Below, in pieces: positions 16,307-25,147 of a stretch of DNA of 64,000 bases; position 1 is the first letter of the stretch; the number at the start of each line of letters is the position of its first letter. The notes beneath the pieces were generated by a model. The model was not told where the DNA came from and ran no database searches. It was given only the letters and a program-made list of their open reading frames with translations. The position numbers and the translations under genes are program-made. Source of the stretch: Demequina pelophila (GTDB lineage Bacteria > Actinomycetota > Actinomycetes > Actinomycetales > Demequinaceae); NCBI RefSeq assembly GCF_000971175.1, contig NZ_BBLY01000004.1, positions 1 to 64,000 on the forward strand, given 5' to 3'.

Positions 16307-19300
16307 ATGCTTCGAGGCGTGACGACACGCGGACGACGCGACGCACGCGCCGCGCTCGCGGGCGGCATGGTGCTGGTCGCGCTCGTCGGAACGGCGCTGC
16401 CCGCTGCCGCCGACTCCGCAGCCGACGAGCCTGCGCTCAGCTCCTCGCCGGCGTCCCTTGCCGAGCCCTCGGCCGCTCCGTCGGTCTCGCCGTCGCCGGT
16501 TGCCGACGTCCCCGACGAAGGGTCTATCGCGGCCGAGTCGACGAACGTCGATGTCGAGGCGGTGGACGCTTCAGCGGCCGACGCCGGATCGAACCCAACC
16601 CAGCCCGACGCGGACGCGCCGTCGCCCACGGCGTCGCCGACGCCCTCGCCCGAGCCCGCTGCGGCGCTTGCGGACGACGCCGCCGACTTCGACGTCTACA
16701 CGGGCACCGCCGCGCCGGACGGCGCCGACCCGCTGGCCGAGACTCCCGAGGAGTACGACAACCCCGACGGGGTGGTCACCCCCGCGCCGGACGTAGCCTC
16801 CACCGAAATGCGCGGCCGAGGTGCGGCTGATGGGTCGAATGCTGTGGGGTGGACGCCCACCTCGGGCGGCGGATTCAACCCCTTTGATATCAATGGCGGG
16901 TTCACCGTCTACACCACTGGTGACGCGTTCTTCAACGGTGACGAGATCGAGGGGTCGATCGCCGCGGGCGGCACGATCGACTCGATCAAGAAATATGACG
17001 TGATCCATCACAACTCCGGCGATGGGTCGTACGACCTTCCTTCTGTGGATGGTCAGGCGACGCGTGTGCTTGTAAACCGACTTCCCGACGAGAAAGACGC
17101 GCTTGGTGGCTGGTTCGACGTAAGCTCCACGGGCGCCGGCACACCCGGTGCGGCTGGCGTTGGCGTAGTCAAGGTCGTGAATATGCAAATCGGAGACTTC
17201 GCGGTGAACCACGTCGGCGGCGCGACCGAGCAGGCCCAATATCAGTTGGACAGTGGCCAAAGCGACAGCGTGCCGCGGATCGATGCACGTCATCAGATCG
17301 TGTCTGACGCTAGTAGCCACGACGCTTGGGTCTCCAGTTTTCAGTCGGTCAAACGTGCCACGTCGATTCAAGAAGGTGCGCGGGTGGTGGCGCGATACGT
17401 TGAGGCGCAGGCCACCAAGACGTCAGCTGAGATGAGTAGTTGCCTTGCGGCGTTCCGTGACCCCGCGCGCTCGCAGGACGGCCAAGACGTCAGCCGAGTG
17501 ACGCCAATCGCTGGCGACTTTGGTGCGAACGACCCGGACGTGAGGCTGACCGCCGGAGCTGTGAACGTCATCGAATACGCGGACATCGAAGGCAACTTCC
17601 AATACCGCAACGCACTTCACTTCGGGCCAAAAGACAACGCTACTGCGCCGGGGCCCACGACCCCGGTCATTATTCACGTCTCGCCCGAAGACGTCTCGAA
17701 TGGCGCCGTCATCAGGCCGACGCGACTCATGGTGGGCGACCAGGTGCAGCCTGAGGCCGCTCGATACGTCATGTGGGACTTCAGTGACATCCACGGAGAT
17801 GTGATCATGAGCGCCGATGTGGAGATTGACGGTGCGATGTACGCACCATTCGCCCACCTCACCATCGAAGGCAATCACCATCCCGTGAACGGTCAGGTCT
17901 TCGCGCGTGAGTTCACGAGCGCGAAGGACTCCGGCGAGATTCACCACTACGGCTTCGAGGGAACCTTCAAGTGCCCCGCCGAGCACACGTCGAATGTGGA
18001 GAAGCACGTCTACGACGTGGGCGCGCAACCGGTGGATCGCATCACCATCGACGGTGTCAAGACTCGCGGCAACAAGCGCGAATTGGCGGCCGCGCATCTC
18101 TACCGTGTGAAGGGCGCGTTGCCGTCCGACTCGGTTGCTTGGAGCACGATTGGCCTGGGCGACCTTGAGGCAGTGGACTCTCGGAAGGTTCCAGCGGACA
18201 ACCAGCCGCACGACGTCACCTTCGACGCGGTCGACGTACCTGGCCACTATGTGGTGGTCACGGAGTGGAACGGCTCTGCTTCCGTACTCGATGGGTCCTC
18301 GAGCATCGACGACTCGGACGAGCGTTTCACGGTCGTGAAGCCGACCGCGACTCACGCGTCTCAGATCCAGGGCGCGACCGAGGTGGCACCGGGGGACACG
18401 GTCACGGACTCGGTCACGATTGCGAACATTCCGAGCGGGCACGAGGGCACCGCCGACGTCGACGTGTATGGCCCCTACGCGGACCAGCCGTCCGATGCCG
18501 CCGTGCCCGCGGGCGCAAGCGTGGCGATCGACGGGCTCACCGTGACGGCGGACAACTCCGCTCACAAGGTCTCGTTCGATGCGCCTGTCGACGAGGGCTG
18601 GTACGTGGTGGTGACGGGTTTCCCGGGCGACGCCACGGTGAACGGCGTCACATCGGCTTTCAACGACAAGGCCGAGATGTTCCACGTCGTGAAGCCGACC
18701 GCGTCTCACGCGTCTCAGATCCAGGGCGCGGCCGAGGTGGCACCGGGCACCACGGTGACCGACGAGATCACCATCGGCGGGCTGCCTCAGTCGTTTGTCA
18801 GCCAGTACGCCGGCAAGGGTGGCTTCAAGGCTGACGTCGACGTGTATGGCCCCTACGCGGACCAGCCGTCCGATGCCACCGTGCCGTCGGGGGAGTCCGT
18901 CGCGATCGACGGTCTCACCGTGGCGGCGGACAACAGGGCCCACGACGTCGACTTCGAGGCGCCTGTCGATGAGGGCTGGTACGTGGTCGTGACGGATTTC
19001 AAGGGCAACGACTCAGTCAACGGAGTCACGTCGGCGTTCAACGACACGGCAGAGATGTTCAAGGTTGCCGCCCCGAACCCCGTCGCGACGACCGAGGCGC
19101 GATCCAGTTCGTCGGCCGCCCCGGCCTCGCTTTGGGACCAGATCACGGTGACTGATGGCCGCGCGGGCATGACCGTCCACTCGGTGCTCTACTATGCGGA
19201 GTCCGAGAAGGAAATGGACAAGGGCAACCGCCGCGTCGCGTGGGAGTCGCAGGTGGATCACGACCTTGCGGCCGGCGCCACGTTCGAGACGCCCAAGTAT

Positions 19301-19540
19301 GTCGCCACGCTCGGCGGCGTGTACCAGTGGGTCGCCGTCGTACTCGACGCGCAGGGCAACGAGCTGTTCCGCGGTGACATGGACGATGCGAAGGAGCGCA
19401 TCATCCTGTCGGATGCGCAGTTCAACCTTCCGGCCGCCGGCGGCCAGGGCACGATGCGCTGGCTCGGCTGGGGAGGCCTCCTCGCGGTCGCCGCGGCAGG
19501 CGGGCTCTACGTCCTCGCGGATCGCCGCCGCCGCGCCTGA
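16307..19540 (+). CDS. large surface adhesin, choice-of-anchor-A domain, LPAAG signal
   Basis: A 1077-residue secreted protein starting at ATG 16307 behind TTGGAGGAC. A signal peptide ends near PAAADSAADE, followed by a Ser/Pro/Ala-rich stalk (about residues 30-165). A choice-of-anchor-A domain follows (GGFNPFDINGGFTVYTTGDAFFNGDEIEGSIAAGG ... GQVFAREFTSAKDSGEIHHYGFEGTF), a family linked to collagen-like binding. Three related beta-domains come next, the last two nearly identical in places (ADVDVYGPYADQPSDA, HASQIQGA). The tail is LPAAGG (from 1041), a hydrophobic span and ADRRRRA. Codons of the middle region are less GC-rich than neighbours, suggesting acquired domains. It is the probable pilus-tip or wall adhesin. 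Confidence 0.88.
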   Translation: MLRGVTTRGRRDARAALAGGMVLVALVGTALPAAADSAADEPALSSSPASLAEPSAAPSVSPSPVADVPDEGSIAAESTNVDVEAVDASAADAGSNPTQPDADAPSPTASPTPSPEPAAALADDAADFDVYTGTAAPDGADPLAETPEEYDNPDGVVTPAPDVASTEMRGRGAADGSNAVGWTPTSGGGFNPFDINGGFTVYTTGDAFFNGDEIEGSIAAGGTIDSIKKYDVIHHNSGDGSYDLPSVDGQATRVLVNRLPDEKDALGGWFDVSSTGAGTPGAAGVGVVKVVNMQIGDFAVNHVGGATEQAQYQLDSGQSDSVPRIDARHQIVSDASSHDAWVSSFQSVKRATSIQEGARVVARYVEAQATKTSAEMSSCLAAFRDPARSQDGQDVSRVTPIAGDFGANDPDVRLTAGAVNVIEYADIEGNFQYRNALHFGPKDNATAPGPTTPVIIHVSPEDVSNGAVIRPTRLMVGDQVQPEAARYVMWDFSDIHGDVIMSADVEIDGAMYAPFAHLTIEGNHHPVNGQVFAREFTSAKDSGEIHHYGFEGTFKCPAEHTSNVEKHVYDVGAQPVDRITIDGVKTRGNKRELAAAHLYRVKGALPSDSVAWSTIGLGDLEAVDSRKVPADNQPHDVTFDAVDVPGHYVVVTEWNGSASVLDGSSSIDDSDERFTVVKPTATHASQIQGATEVAPGDTVTDSVTIANIPSGHEGTADVDVYGPYADQPSDAAVPAGASVAIDGLTVTADNSAHKVSFDAPVDEGWYVVVTGFPGDATVNGVTSAFNDKAEMFHVVKPTASHASQIQGAAEVAPGTTVTDEITIGGLPQSFVSQYAGKGGFKADVDVYGPYADQPSDATVPSGESVAIDGLTVAADNRAHDVDFEAPVDEGWYVVVTDFKGNDSVNGVTSAFNDTAEMFKVAAPNPVATTEARSSSSAAPASLWDQITVTDGRAGMTVHSVLYYAESEKEMDKGNRRVAWESQVDHDLAAGATFETPKYVATLGGVYQWVAVVLDAQGNELFRGDMDDAKERIILSDAQFNLPAAGGQGTMRWLGWGGLLAVAAAGGLYVLADRRRRA
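18332..19050 (+). repeat. duplicated beta-domain repeats within the adhesin gene
   Basis: Two domain-length repeats are still recognisable at DNA level. Segments from 18332 recur from 18686 (offset 354), and those from 18465 recur from 18843 (offset 378, after a 24-base insertion). Such in-frame duplications can change by recombination and alter stalk length. Confidence 0.75.
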
Positions 19541-19566
19541 CCCGGCGCGCGCAGGCCGCCACAGAC

Positions 19567-19610
19567 CAAGGGACGATGCCCCGCCCACCCGGGCGGTGCA
19601 TCGTCCCTTG
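19567..19610 (+). terminator. adhesin gene terminator
   Basis: A 13-bp perfect outer stem (CAAGGGACGATGC at 19567-19579, complement at 19598-19610) with a further GC-rich inner stem. Both arms are copies of the decamer that recurs through the window. Confidence 0.8.
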
Positions 19611-19669
19611 TCCATTCCCCGCCACCGCCGGCGGGGAGGCCCCTGCCCGCCACGCCCTAGACTGGCCCG

Positions 19670-20005
19670 GTGAGCGACGCCCACGAGCCGCACGAGGCCG
19701 CCGACTTCCCCGAGCCTCCCGCCGTCGAGGACCTCGACCGCCTGTCCGTGCCCGCACACGTGCGCACCGCGCCGCGGTTCTCGCGCATGGTGATGACCGG
19801 CGTGGGGGCGGCGATCGTGCTCGCCGCGATCCTCGCGATCGTGCTGCCCAACTCCACCGGCACGGGGCGCTTCATGGTGTTCGTCGTGCTCGTGCTGGGG
19901 CTGGGGCTGCTCGGCGGGCTGTTCGGCGGGCTGATCGCCATCCGCCTCGATCGACCGGCCGGGCCCCAGGGGTCCGCGCAGGACAGGAGTACCGATGCGC
20001 GGTGA
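19670..20005 (+). CDS. small two-segment membrane protein upstream of purF
   Basis: The protein has 111 residues. The GTG at 19670 has TAGACT six bases upstream, so the transcript is probably leaderless. An acidic, Pro-rich N-terminal 40 residues precede two membrane segments (MVMTGVGAAIVLAAILAIVLP; FMVFVVLVLGLGLLGGLFGGLIAI). It overlaps purF by 11 bases, suggesting co-translation. Proteins of this layout often precede purF in actinobacteria; no function is known to me. Confidence 0.75.
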   Translation: MSDAHEPHEAADFPEPPAVEDLDRLSVPAHVRTAPRFSRMVMTGVGAAIVLAAILAIVLPNSTGTGRFMVFVVLVLGLGLLGGLFGGLIAIRLDRPAGPQGSAQDRSTDAR

Positions 20006-21461
20006 CGGCCGCCTCAACCACGACCTCGACCCGAACGAGAAGGGCCCGCAGGATGCGTGCGGCGTCTTCGGCGTCTTCGGACCCGGCGAGGAGGTCGCGA
20101 AGCTCGCGTACTTCGGGCTCTACGCCCTCCAGCACCGCGGGCAGGAGTCCGCGGGCATCGCCACCTCGAACGGCTCCAACATCCTGGTGTTCAAGGACAT
20201 GGGCCTGGTCTCGCAGGTATTCGACGAGGGCGCGCTCGAGGCGCTCCAGGGCCACATCGCGGTGGGCCACGCGCGCTACTCGACCACCGGCGCCTCGGTG
20301 TGGGCGAACGCGCAGCCCACGCTGGGCCCCACCGAGCACGGCACCATCGCGCTGGGCCACAACGGCAACCTCACCAACACCGCGCAGCTGCTCGACCTGC
20401 TCACCGAGCGCGAGGGGCTGGCCAAGCGCCTCGACCTCACGGGCGGCAAGTGCACCGACACCCAGGTGGTGACGGCGCTGCTGGGCGCGACCGGCTTCGA
20501 CAGCCTCGAGGACGTCGCGGTCGACCTGCTGCCCAGCCTCGAGGGTGCCTTCTCGTTCGTGTGGATGGACGAGACGACGCTGTACGCCGCGCGCGACCCG
20601 CAGGGCATCCGCCCGCTGGTCTACGGCCGCCTGCCCTCCGGCGGCTGGGTGGTCGCCTCCGAGACGGCGGCGCTCGACATCGTGGGCGCCGTGCAGGAGC
20701 GCGAGGTCGAGCCCGGCGAACTGCTGGTCATCGACGCCGACGGGGTGCGCTCGCGCCGCTTCGCGGAGCCCGACCCCAAGGGCTGCATCTTCGAGTACGT
20801 CTACCTCGCCCGCCCCGACACCACGATCGCCGGCCGCAGCGTGCAGATGGCGCGCCTCGAGATGGGCCGGGCGCTGGCCCGCGAGCACCCGGTCGAGGCG
20901 GACATCGTCATCCCCACCCCCGAGTCCGGTACCCCCGCCGCGGTGGGCTACGCGCAGGCCTCGGGCATCCCGTTCGCGCAGGGCCTGGTGAAGAACTCCT
21001 ACGTGGGCCGCACCTTCATCGAGCCCTCGCAGACGCTGCGCAAGCTGGGCATCCGCCTCAAGCTCAACCCGCTGCGCGAGGTCATCGAGGGCCAGCGCCT
21101 GGTGGTGGTGGACGATTCGATCGTGCGTGGCAACACCCAGCGCGCGATCGTCCAGATGCTGCGCGACGCCGGCGCCGCCGAGGTCCACGTCCGCATCTCC
21201 TCGCCGCCCGTCCAGTGGCCGTGCTTCTACGGCATCGACTTCCCCACGCGCAAGGAGCTCGCCGCGGTGGGGCACTCGGTCGAGGAGATCTGCGCGGATC
21301 TGGGCGCGGACTCCCTGGGCTACATCTCCCTCGACGGGATGCTCGCGGCGACGCGGCAGGCCGAGTCGCGCCTGTGCACCGCCTGCTTCACCGGCACCTA
21401 CCCCGTGGAGCCGCCCGTCGCGGCCCGTCACCTGCTTCTCAACCAGCCCGCGGAGGCCTGA
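19995..21461 (+). CDS. purF: amidophosphoribosyltransferase
   Basis: This 488-residue enzyme makes 5-phosphoribosylamine from PRPP and glutamine, the first committed step of purine synthesis. After a short propeptide the class II glutaminase nucleophile is the Cys of DACGVFGVF. FGLYALQHRGQESAGIA and GHARYSTTG mark the glutaminase domain, and VVVDDSIVRGNTQRAIV is the PRPP-binding loop. Late cysteines (RLCTACFTGTYP) fit the iron-sulfur type of PurF. It overlaps the upstream small membrane gene, and purM follows five bases after its stop. Confidence 0.97.
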   Translation: MRGDGRLNHDLDPNEKGPQDACGVFGVFGPGEEVAKLAYFGLYALQHRGQESAGIATSNGSNILVFKDMGLVSQVFDEGALEALQGHIAVGHARYSTTGASVWANAQPTLGPTEHGTIALGHNGNLTNTAQLLDLLTEREGLAKRLDLTGGKCTDTQVVTALLGATGFDSLEDVAVDLLPSLEGAFSFVWMDETTLYAARDPQGIRPLVYGRLPSGGWVVASETAALDIVGAVQEREVEPGELLVIDADGVRSRRFAEPDPKGCIFEYVYLARPDTTIAGRSVQMARLEMGRALAREHPVEADIVIPTPESGTPAAVGYAQASGIPFAQGLVKNSYVGRTFIEPSQTLRKLGIRLKLNPLREVIEGQRLVVVDDSIVRGNTQRAIVQMLRDAGAAEVHVRISSPPVQWPCFYGIDFPTRKELAAVGHSVEEICADLGADSLGYISLDGMLAATRQAESRLCTACFTGTYPVEPPVAARHLLLNQPAEA

Positions 21462-21465
21462 ACCC

Positions 21466-22575
21466 ATGACCGAGACCGACGGCCTCACCTACGCCGCCGC
21501 CGGCGTCGACACGCACGCGGGCGACCGCGCGGTCGAGCTGATGAAGTCCGCCGTGGCCAAGACGCACGGCCCCGAGGTGCTGGGCGGGGTCGGCGCGTTC
21601 GCGGGCCTCTTCGACGCCTCGGCGCTGCTGTCCTACAAGCGGCCCCTGCTCGCCTCCTCGACGGACGGCGTGGGCACCAAGATCGTCATCGCGCGGGCGC
21701 TGGGCGTGCACGACACGATCGGCCAGGACCTGGTCGCGATGGTCGTGGACGACATCGTGGTCTGCGGCGCGAAGCCCCTGGTCATGACCGACTACATCGC
21801 GTGCGGCCGGGTGGTGCCGGAGCGCATCGCGGACATCGTGCGCGGCATCGCCGAGGGCTGCTCGATGGCGGGCGTCGCCCTGGTGGGCGGCGAGACGGCC
21901 GAGCACCCCGGGGTCATGGAGCCGGACGACTACGACGTCGCGGGCGCCGCGATCGGCGTGGTGGAGGCCGATGCGGTGCTGGGCGCCGAGCGCGTCCGTC
22001 CCGGAGACGTCGTGGTCGCCATGGCGTCCTCCGGCCTGCACTCGAACGGATACTCGCTGGTGCGCTCGGTGGTCAAGCACGCGGGCTGGGAGCTGGACCG
22101 CCACGTCGACGAGCTGGGCCGCACCGTGGGCGAGGAGCTGCTCGAGCCCACGCGCATCTACTCGGAGCTGTGCGTCTCCCTGGCCGCGTCCGTGCCCGGC
22201 CTCCACGCCTTCTCGCACGTCACCGGCGGCGGGCTCGCCGCCAACGTGGCGCGCATCATCCCCGCGGGGTTGGCGGCCTCCGTGGCCCGCGACGCGTGGG
22301 ACCTGCCGGCGGTGTTCGCCCTGGTGCAGGCCGCGGGCAAGGTGCCGTGGCACGACCTGGAGGCGACCCTCAACATGGGCGTGGGCATGGTCGCGATCGT
22401 CGCGCCCGAGGACGCGGACGCGCTCATGGCGGCCAGCGCATCGGCCGGGGTGCCGGCCTGGGTGCTCGGCGAGGTGACCGAGGACGACGGCCGCGCCACG
22501 GGACAGGACACCGTCCGCGGCGCCAAGGGCGTCGACGGGGGAGCGGTCAACCTGACCGGGGCGTACCGGGCGTAA
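21466..22575 (+). CDS. purM: phosphoribosylformylglycinamidine cyclo-ligase
   Basis: This 369-residue AIR synthetase converts FGAM to aminoimidazole ribotide with ATP in purine synthesis. The N-terminal YAAAGVDTHAGDRAVELMK, the ATP-binding SSTDGVGTKIVIA, DLVAMVVDDIVVCGA, GGETAEHPGVM and ASSGLHSNGYSLVR are all characteristic of PurM. ATG 21466 is close behind the purF stop, so the two genes form an operon. It ends convergently with the DUF3073 gene. Confidence 0.97.
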   Translation: MTETDGLTYAAAGVDTHAGDRAVELMKSAVAKTHGPEVLGGVGAFAGLFDASALLSYKRPLLASSTDGVGTKIVIARALGVHDTIGQDLVAMVVDDIVVCGAKPLVMTDYIACGRVVPERIADIVRGIAEGCSMAGVALVGGETAEHPGVMEPDDYDVAGAAIGVVEADAVLGAERVRPGDVVVAMASSGLHSNGYSLVRSVVKHAGWELDRHVDELGRTVGEELLEPTRIYSELCVSLAASVPGLHAFSHVTGGGLAANVARIIPAGLAASVARDAWDLPAVFALVQAAGKVPWHDLEATLNMGVGMVAIVAPEDADALMAASASAGVPAWVLGEVTEDDGRATGQDTVRGAKGVDGGAVNLTGAYRA

Positions 22576-22590
22576 CCGCCCGGGCGAGGA

Positions 22591-22770
22591 TCAGTCCTCG
22601 TCGTCCGCCCAGCGGTCGTAGTACTGGTCCGAGTCGTCGGAGGACGACTCGGCAGGCTCGGTGTGCGAGGTCAGCTCGCGCTCAAGCTGACGGAGGTCCG
22701 TCCCGTGGTTGGTGTACTTCAGCTGGCGCGCAATCTTCGCGTCCTTAGCCTTCTGACGGCCTCGCCCCAT
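22591..22770 (-). CDS. DUF3073 protein
   Basis: A 59-residue, highly charged protein: MGRGRQKAKDAKIARQLKYT at the start and an Asp/Ser/Tyr-rich acidic end (SDDSDQYYDRW). This is the small actinobacterial DUF3073 family, usually found next to purM and bldC, as here. Function is unknown; the basic head suggests nucleic-acid contact. A minus-strand -10-like TAAACT occurs at 22840-22845. Confidence 0.9.
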   Translation of the reverse strand: MGRGRQKAKDAKIARQLKYTNHGTDLRQLERELTSHTEPAESSSDDSDQYYDRWADDED

Positions 22771-22839
22771 GGTTGCCGCCCCTTCCGCGTCTCGCGCGCC
22801 TCGCTTGTTGGGCGTCGCGTCGTGTCATTCCTGCCCGAC

Positions 22840-23014
22840 AGTTTACCGTGTCAGCCCCGCTGGCCGCGACCTCCGGGCCCGATCCGGGCCCGCGGGCGCG
22901 ATCAAACCGGGACGAAGGTCCCGATTGGGGTCGCAAGTGTGACGAACGGCGCACCGCTGGGGGATGCGACACTCCGGCGCGTGTCTATGACGATGTTTCC
23001 GGTACCGCTAGTAT
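22840..23014. promoter_or_regulatory. divergent DUF3073 / bldC promoter region
   Basis: The 379-bp gap (22771-23149) is clearly less GC-rich than its neighbours. It holds a minus-strand TAAACT (22840-22845) for the DUF3073 gene and a plus-strand TAGTAT (23009-23014) that could serve bldC with a leader of about 130 bases. No further structure is obvious. Confidence 0.4.
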
Positions 23015-23149
23015 CGGCCTTGCTGGGGCAAATTGGATATTTCAGAAATGCAAGGATTTCCGTCGTCATAGGCGCGGCGGAGAGCCTTCTCATGTGTCAC
23101 AGGCGACGCTCCCCCACGTCGGCTGCGGACCTACTGAGGGAAAATGATG

Positions 23150-23347
23150 ATGACTGAGTCTGTGACCGAGCCGGAGAAGCTCCTCACACCGTCCGAGGTC
23201 GCCGCGATCTTCCGCGTCGACCCCAAGACCGTGACCCGTTGGGCCAAGGTGGGCAAGCTGTCCTCGATCCGCACGCTGGGCGGCCACCGCCGCTTCCGTG
23301 AGGCCGAGGTGCACGCGCTGCTCGCCGCCGCCCAGGAGGGCCGCTAA
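23150..23347 (+). CDS. bldC: BldC, MerR-like developmental DNA-binding protein
   Basis: This 65-residue single winged-helix domain carries the BldC signature LLTPSEVAAIFRVDPKTVTRWAKVGKLSSIRTLGGHRRFREAEVHALL. It binds DNA as head-to-tail oligomers in Streptomyces and affects differentiation; its role in non-sporulating relatives is less clear. Three ATGs occur in a row (23144, 23147, 23150); the last has the best spacing to TGAGGG. A strong terminator follows immediately. Confidence 0.95.
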   Translation: MTESVTEPEKLLTPSEVAAIFRVDPKTVTRWAKVGKLSSIRTLGGHRRFREAEVHALLAAAQEGR

Positions 23348-23367
23348 CCACCCCTTCGGGGGCGCCG

Positions 23368-23405
23368 GGGTACGCCGGTGCGCGCTGTGGCGCACCGGCG
23401 TACCC
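23368..23405 (+). terminator. bldC terminator, abutting the ogt start
   Basis: A perfect 16-bp stem (23368-23383 and 23390-23405) with a 6-base loop. It ends seven bases before the ATG of the next gene. Confidence 0.85.
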
Positions 23406-23412
23406 TGACGGC

Positions 23413-24018
23413 ATGATCGCGACCCCGCTCGTCAGCGCCCGCTACGAGACACCCTTCGGGGACCTCCACGTCCTCACCACGCCCGACGACGGGGTGGTGC
23501 GCGCCTCGGGTTTCCAGGCGCTTCGCGACTGCGTCGCCGCGCTCGCGCCGGAGTTCGCCGCGCGCGGCCACGCGCCCGGGGAGCAGCCCACGGTGGCCGA
23601 TGCGGTGGCCGCCTGGCTTGCCGGCGACGGTGACGCCTTGGCGCGCGTTCCCGTCGAGCAGTCTGGCGGGCCCTTCCTGCAGGAGGTGTGGGAGCGCCTG
23701 CGCGCGGTGCCGGGAGGGACGACCGTCTCCTATGCGGAGCTGGCCGAGATGGCCGGGCGTCCGCGCGCGATGCGCGCCGTCGGGACGGCGTGCGCGCGCA
23801 ACGGCGTCGCGCCCTTCGTGCCCTGCCACCGGGTGGTCCGCACCGGTGGCGCCCTGGGGGCGTACGGCTACGGCGGCACCGCGGTGAAGGCCGCGATGCT
23901 CGAGCTCGAGGGCTCCACGGTGTCCGGGGCAGGCTCCGCGCCCGTGGAAGGTGTCCACGAGGCGGCCCGCGTCGTGGATCGCGCGGACGGGCGCGAGCCC
24001 GTCCCGGCCGCGAGGTGA
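23413..24018 (+). CDS. ogt: methylated-DNA--[protein]-cysteine S-methyltransferase
   Basis: A 201-residue suicide repair protein that removes O6-alkyl groups from guanine. The alkyl acceptor is Cys138 in VPCHRVV. The helix-turn-helix region TTVSYAELAEMAGRPRAMRAVGTACARN and the GYGG loop are conserved. A variable N-terminal domain occupies residues 1-85. TACCCT lies six bases before the ATG and no ribosome-binding site is present, so the message is probably leaderless. This -10 sequence sits within the bldC terminator stem. Confidence 0.93.
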   Translation: MIATPLVSARYETPFGDLHVLTTPDDGVVRASGFQALRDCVAALAPEFAARGHAPGEQPTVADAVAAWLAGDGDALARVPVEQSGGPFLQEVWERLRAVPGGTTVSYAELAEMAGRPRAMRAVGTACARNGVAPFVPCHRVVRTGGALGAYGYGGTAVKAAMLELEGSTVSGAGSAPVEGVHEAARVVDRADGREPVPAAR

Positions 24019-24034
24019 CTCCCCGGGGCCGACG

Positions 24035-25135
24035 GTGACGCCCGCGCCCCTGCGTGCGTGGCTGCCCGCCTTCCTCGTCTGCGCGCTCGCCTGGGGCTCC
24101 AGCTTCCTGTTCATCTCGCTTGCGCTGCGCGGCCTCGCGCCGGCCCAGGTGGGCTTCGGGCGCGTCGCCGTGGGAGCCGTGGTGCTGTGGCTGCTCGTGG
24201 CCGTGACGCGTCAGTGGCCGCGGCTGGGCCTGCGCGACGTGGGCGCGATCGCGGTCGTGGCGCTGGGGCTGTCCACGGTGCCGTTCGTGCTCATCCCGCT
24301 CGCCCAGCAGCACATCACGTCCATCCTCGCGAGCCTGCTCAACGCGACCACGCCGCTGTGGACCGCGTTTTTCGTCGCGCTGCTCATCCCGCACGAGCGG
24401 GCCTCGCGCGCGCAGCTGGGCGGGCTGGTGCTGGGCGCTGCGGGAATCGCGGTGCTCGTGGGCGCCTGGGACATCGACGGGGTGCCGCTGGCCGGCACGC
24501 TTCTCATGCTGGGCGCGACCGCCTGCTACGGCATCGGCTCCACCATGTCGAGGCGGCTGCTCGCGCGCGTCGACGCGGGGCCGGCGCCGCTGTCCGCGGT
24601 GCAGATCTCGCTGTCCGTCGTGATCCTCGCTCCGCTCGCACTGGTGGCGCCCGCCCCCGCGCCCGGCGCCCTGGAGCTCGGCTCGGAGGCGCTGTGGGGG
24701 CTGCTGGGGCTCGGCGTCGTGGGGACGTCGATCACCTACGTGCTGTTCTGGCGCGTGGTGAGGGTGGCCGGCGCCACGACCGCGGCGTCCGTCACCTACG
24801 TGGTGCCCGTCGTCGCCACCATCCTGGGCGTCGTGGTGCTGCGCGAGGAGCTGCTCTGGTACGAGCCCGTGGGCGCCGCGATCGTCCTCGTGGGAGTGTG
24901 GCTCGCCCAGCGGCGGCCACGGGCGGCGAGGGCATCGGCGGCGGCCGCGCCGACCGCGACCGGCGCATTGGCCGCGCCCGGCGCATTGGCCGCGCCCGAC
25001 GCGACAACCGCGCCCCCTTCGCACGCGACCGGGGGAGCGGGCATCGACGCCGCCGTGGCCGATGGAACCGCCGGCGGGGGACCGGCCGCGACGCGCGGCC
25101 CGGCACCCGCCATCCAGGAGGAGCGGCTCGACTAG
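24035..25135 (+). CDS. EamA/DMT-family transporter
   Basis: The 366-residue membrane protein has ten predicted segments in two EamA halves (LVCALAWGSSFLFISLALRG; later ACYGIGSTMSRRLLARVDAGPAPLS). Such proteins export amino acids or other metabolites; the substrate cannot be told. I used GTG 24035, which gives VTPAPLRAWLPAFLVCALAWG; no better start is seen. The last 60 residues are an Ala/Pro/Thr-rich tail with tandem ALAAPG/ALAAPD units, not typical of the family. The tail is convergent with the next gene. Confidence 0.85.
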   Translation: MTPAPLRAWLPAFLVCALAWGSSFLFISLALRGLAPAQVGFGRVAVGAVVLWLLVAVTRQWPRLGLRDVGAIAVVALGLSTVPFVLIPLAQQHITSILASLLNATTPLWTAFFVALLIPHERASRAQLGGLVLGAAGIAVLVGAWDIDGVPLAGTLLMLGATACYGIGSTMSRRLLARVDAGPAPLSAVQISLSVVILAPLALVAPAPAPGALELGSEALWGLLGLGVVGTSITYVLFWRVVRVAGATTAASVTYVVPVVATILGVVVLREELLWYEPVGAAIVLVGVWLAQRRPRAARASAAAAPTATGALAAPGALAAPDATTAPPSHATGGAGIDAAVADGTAGGGPAATRGPAPAIQEERLD

Positions 25136-25147
25136 CGAGCCGCCTCG

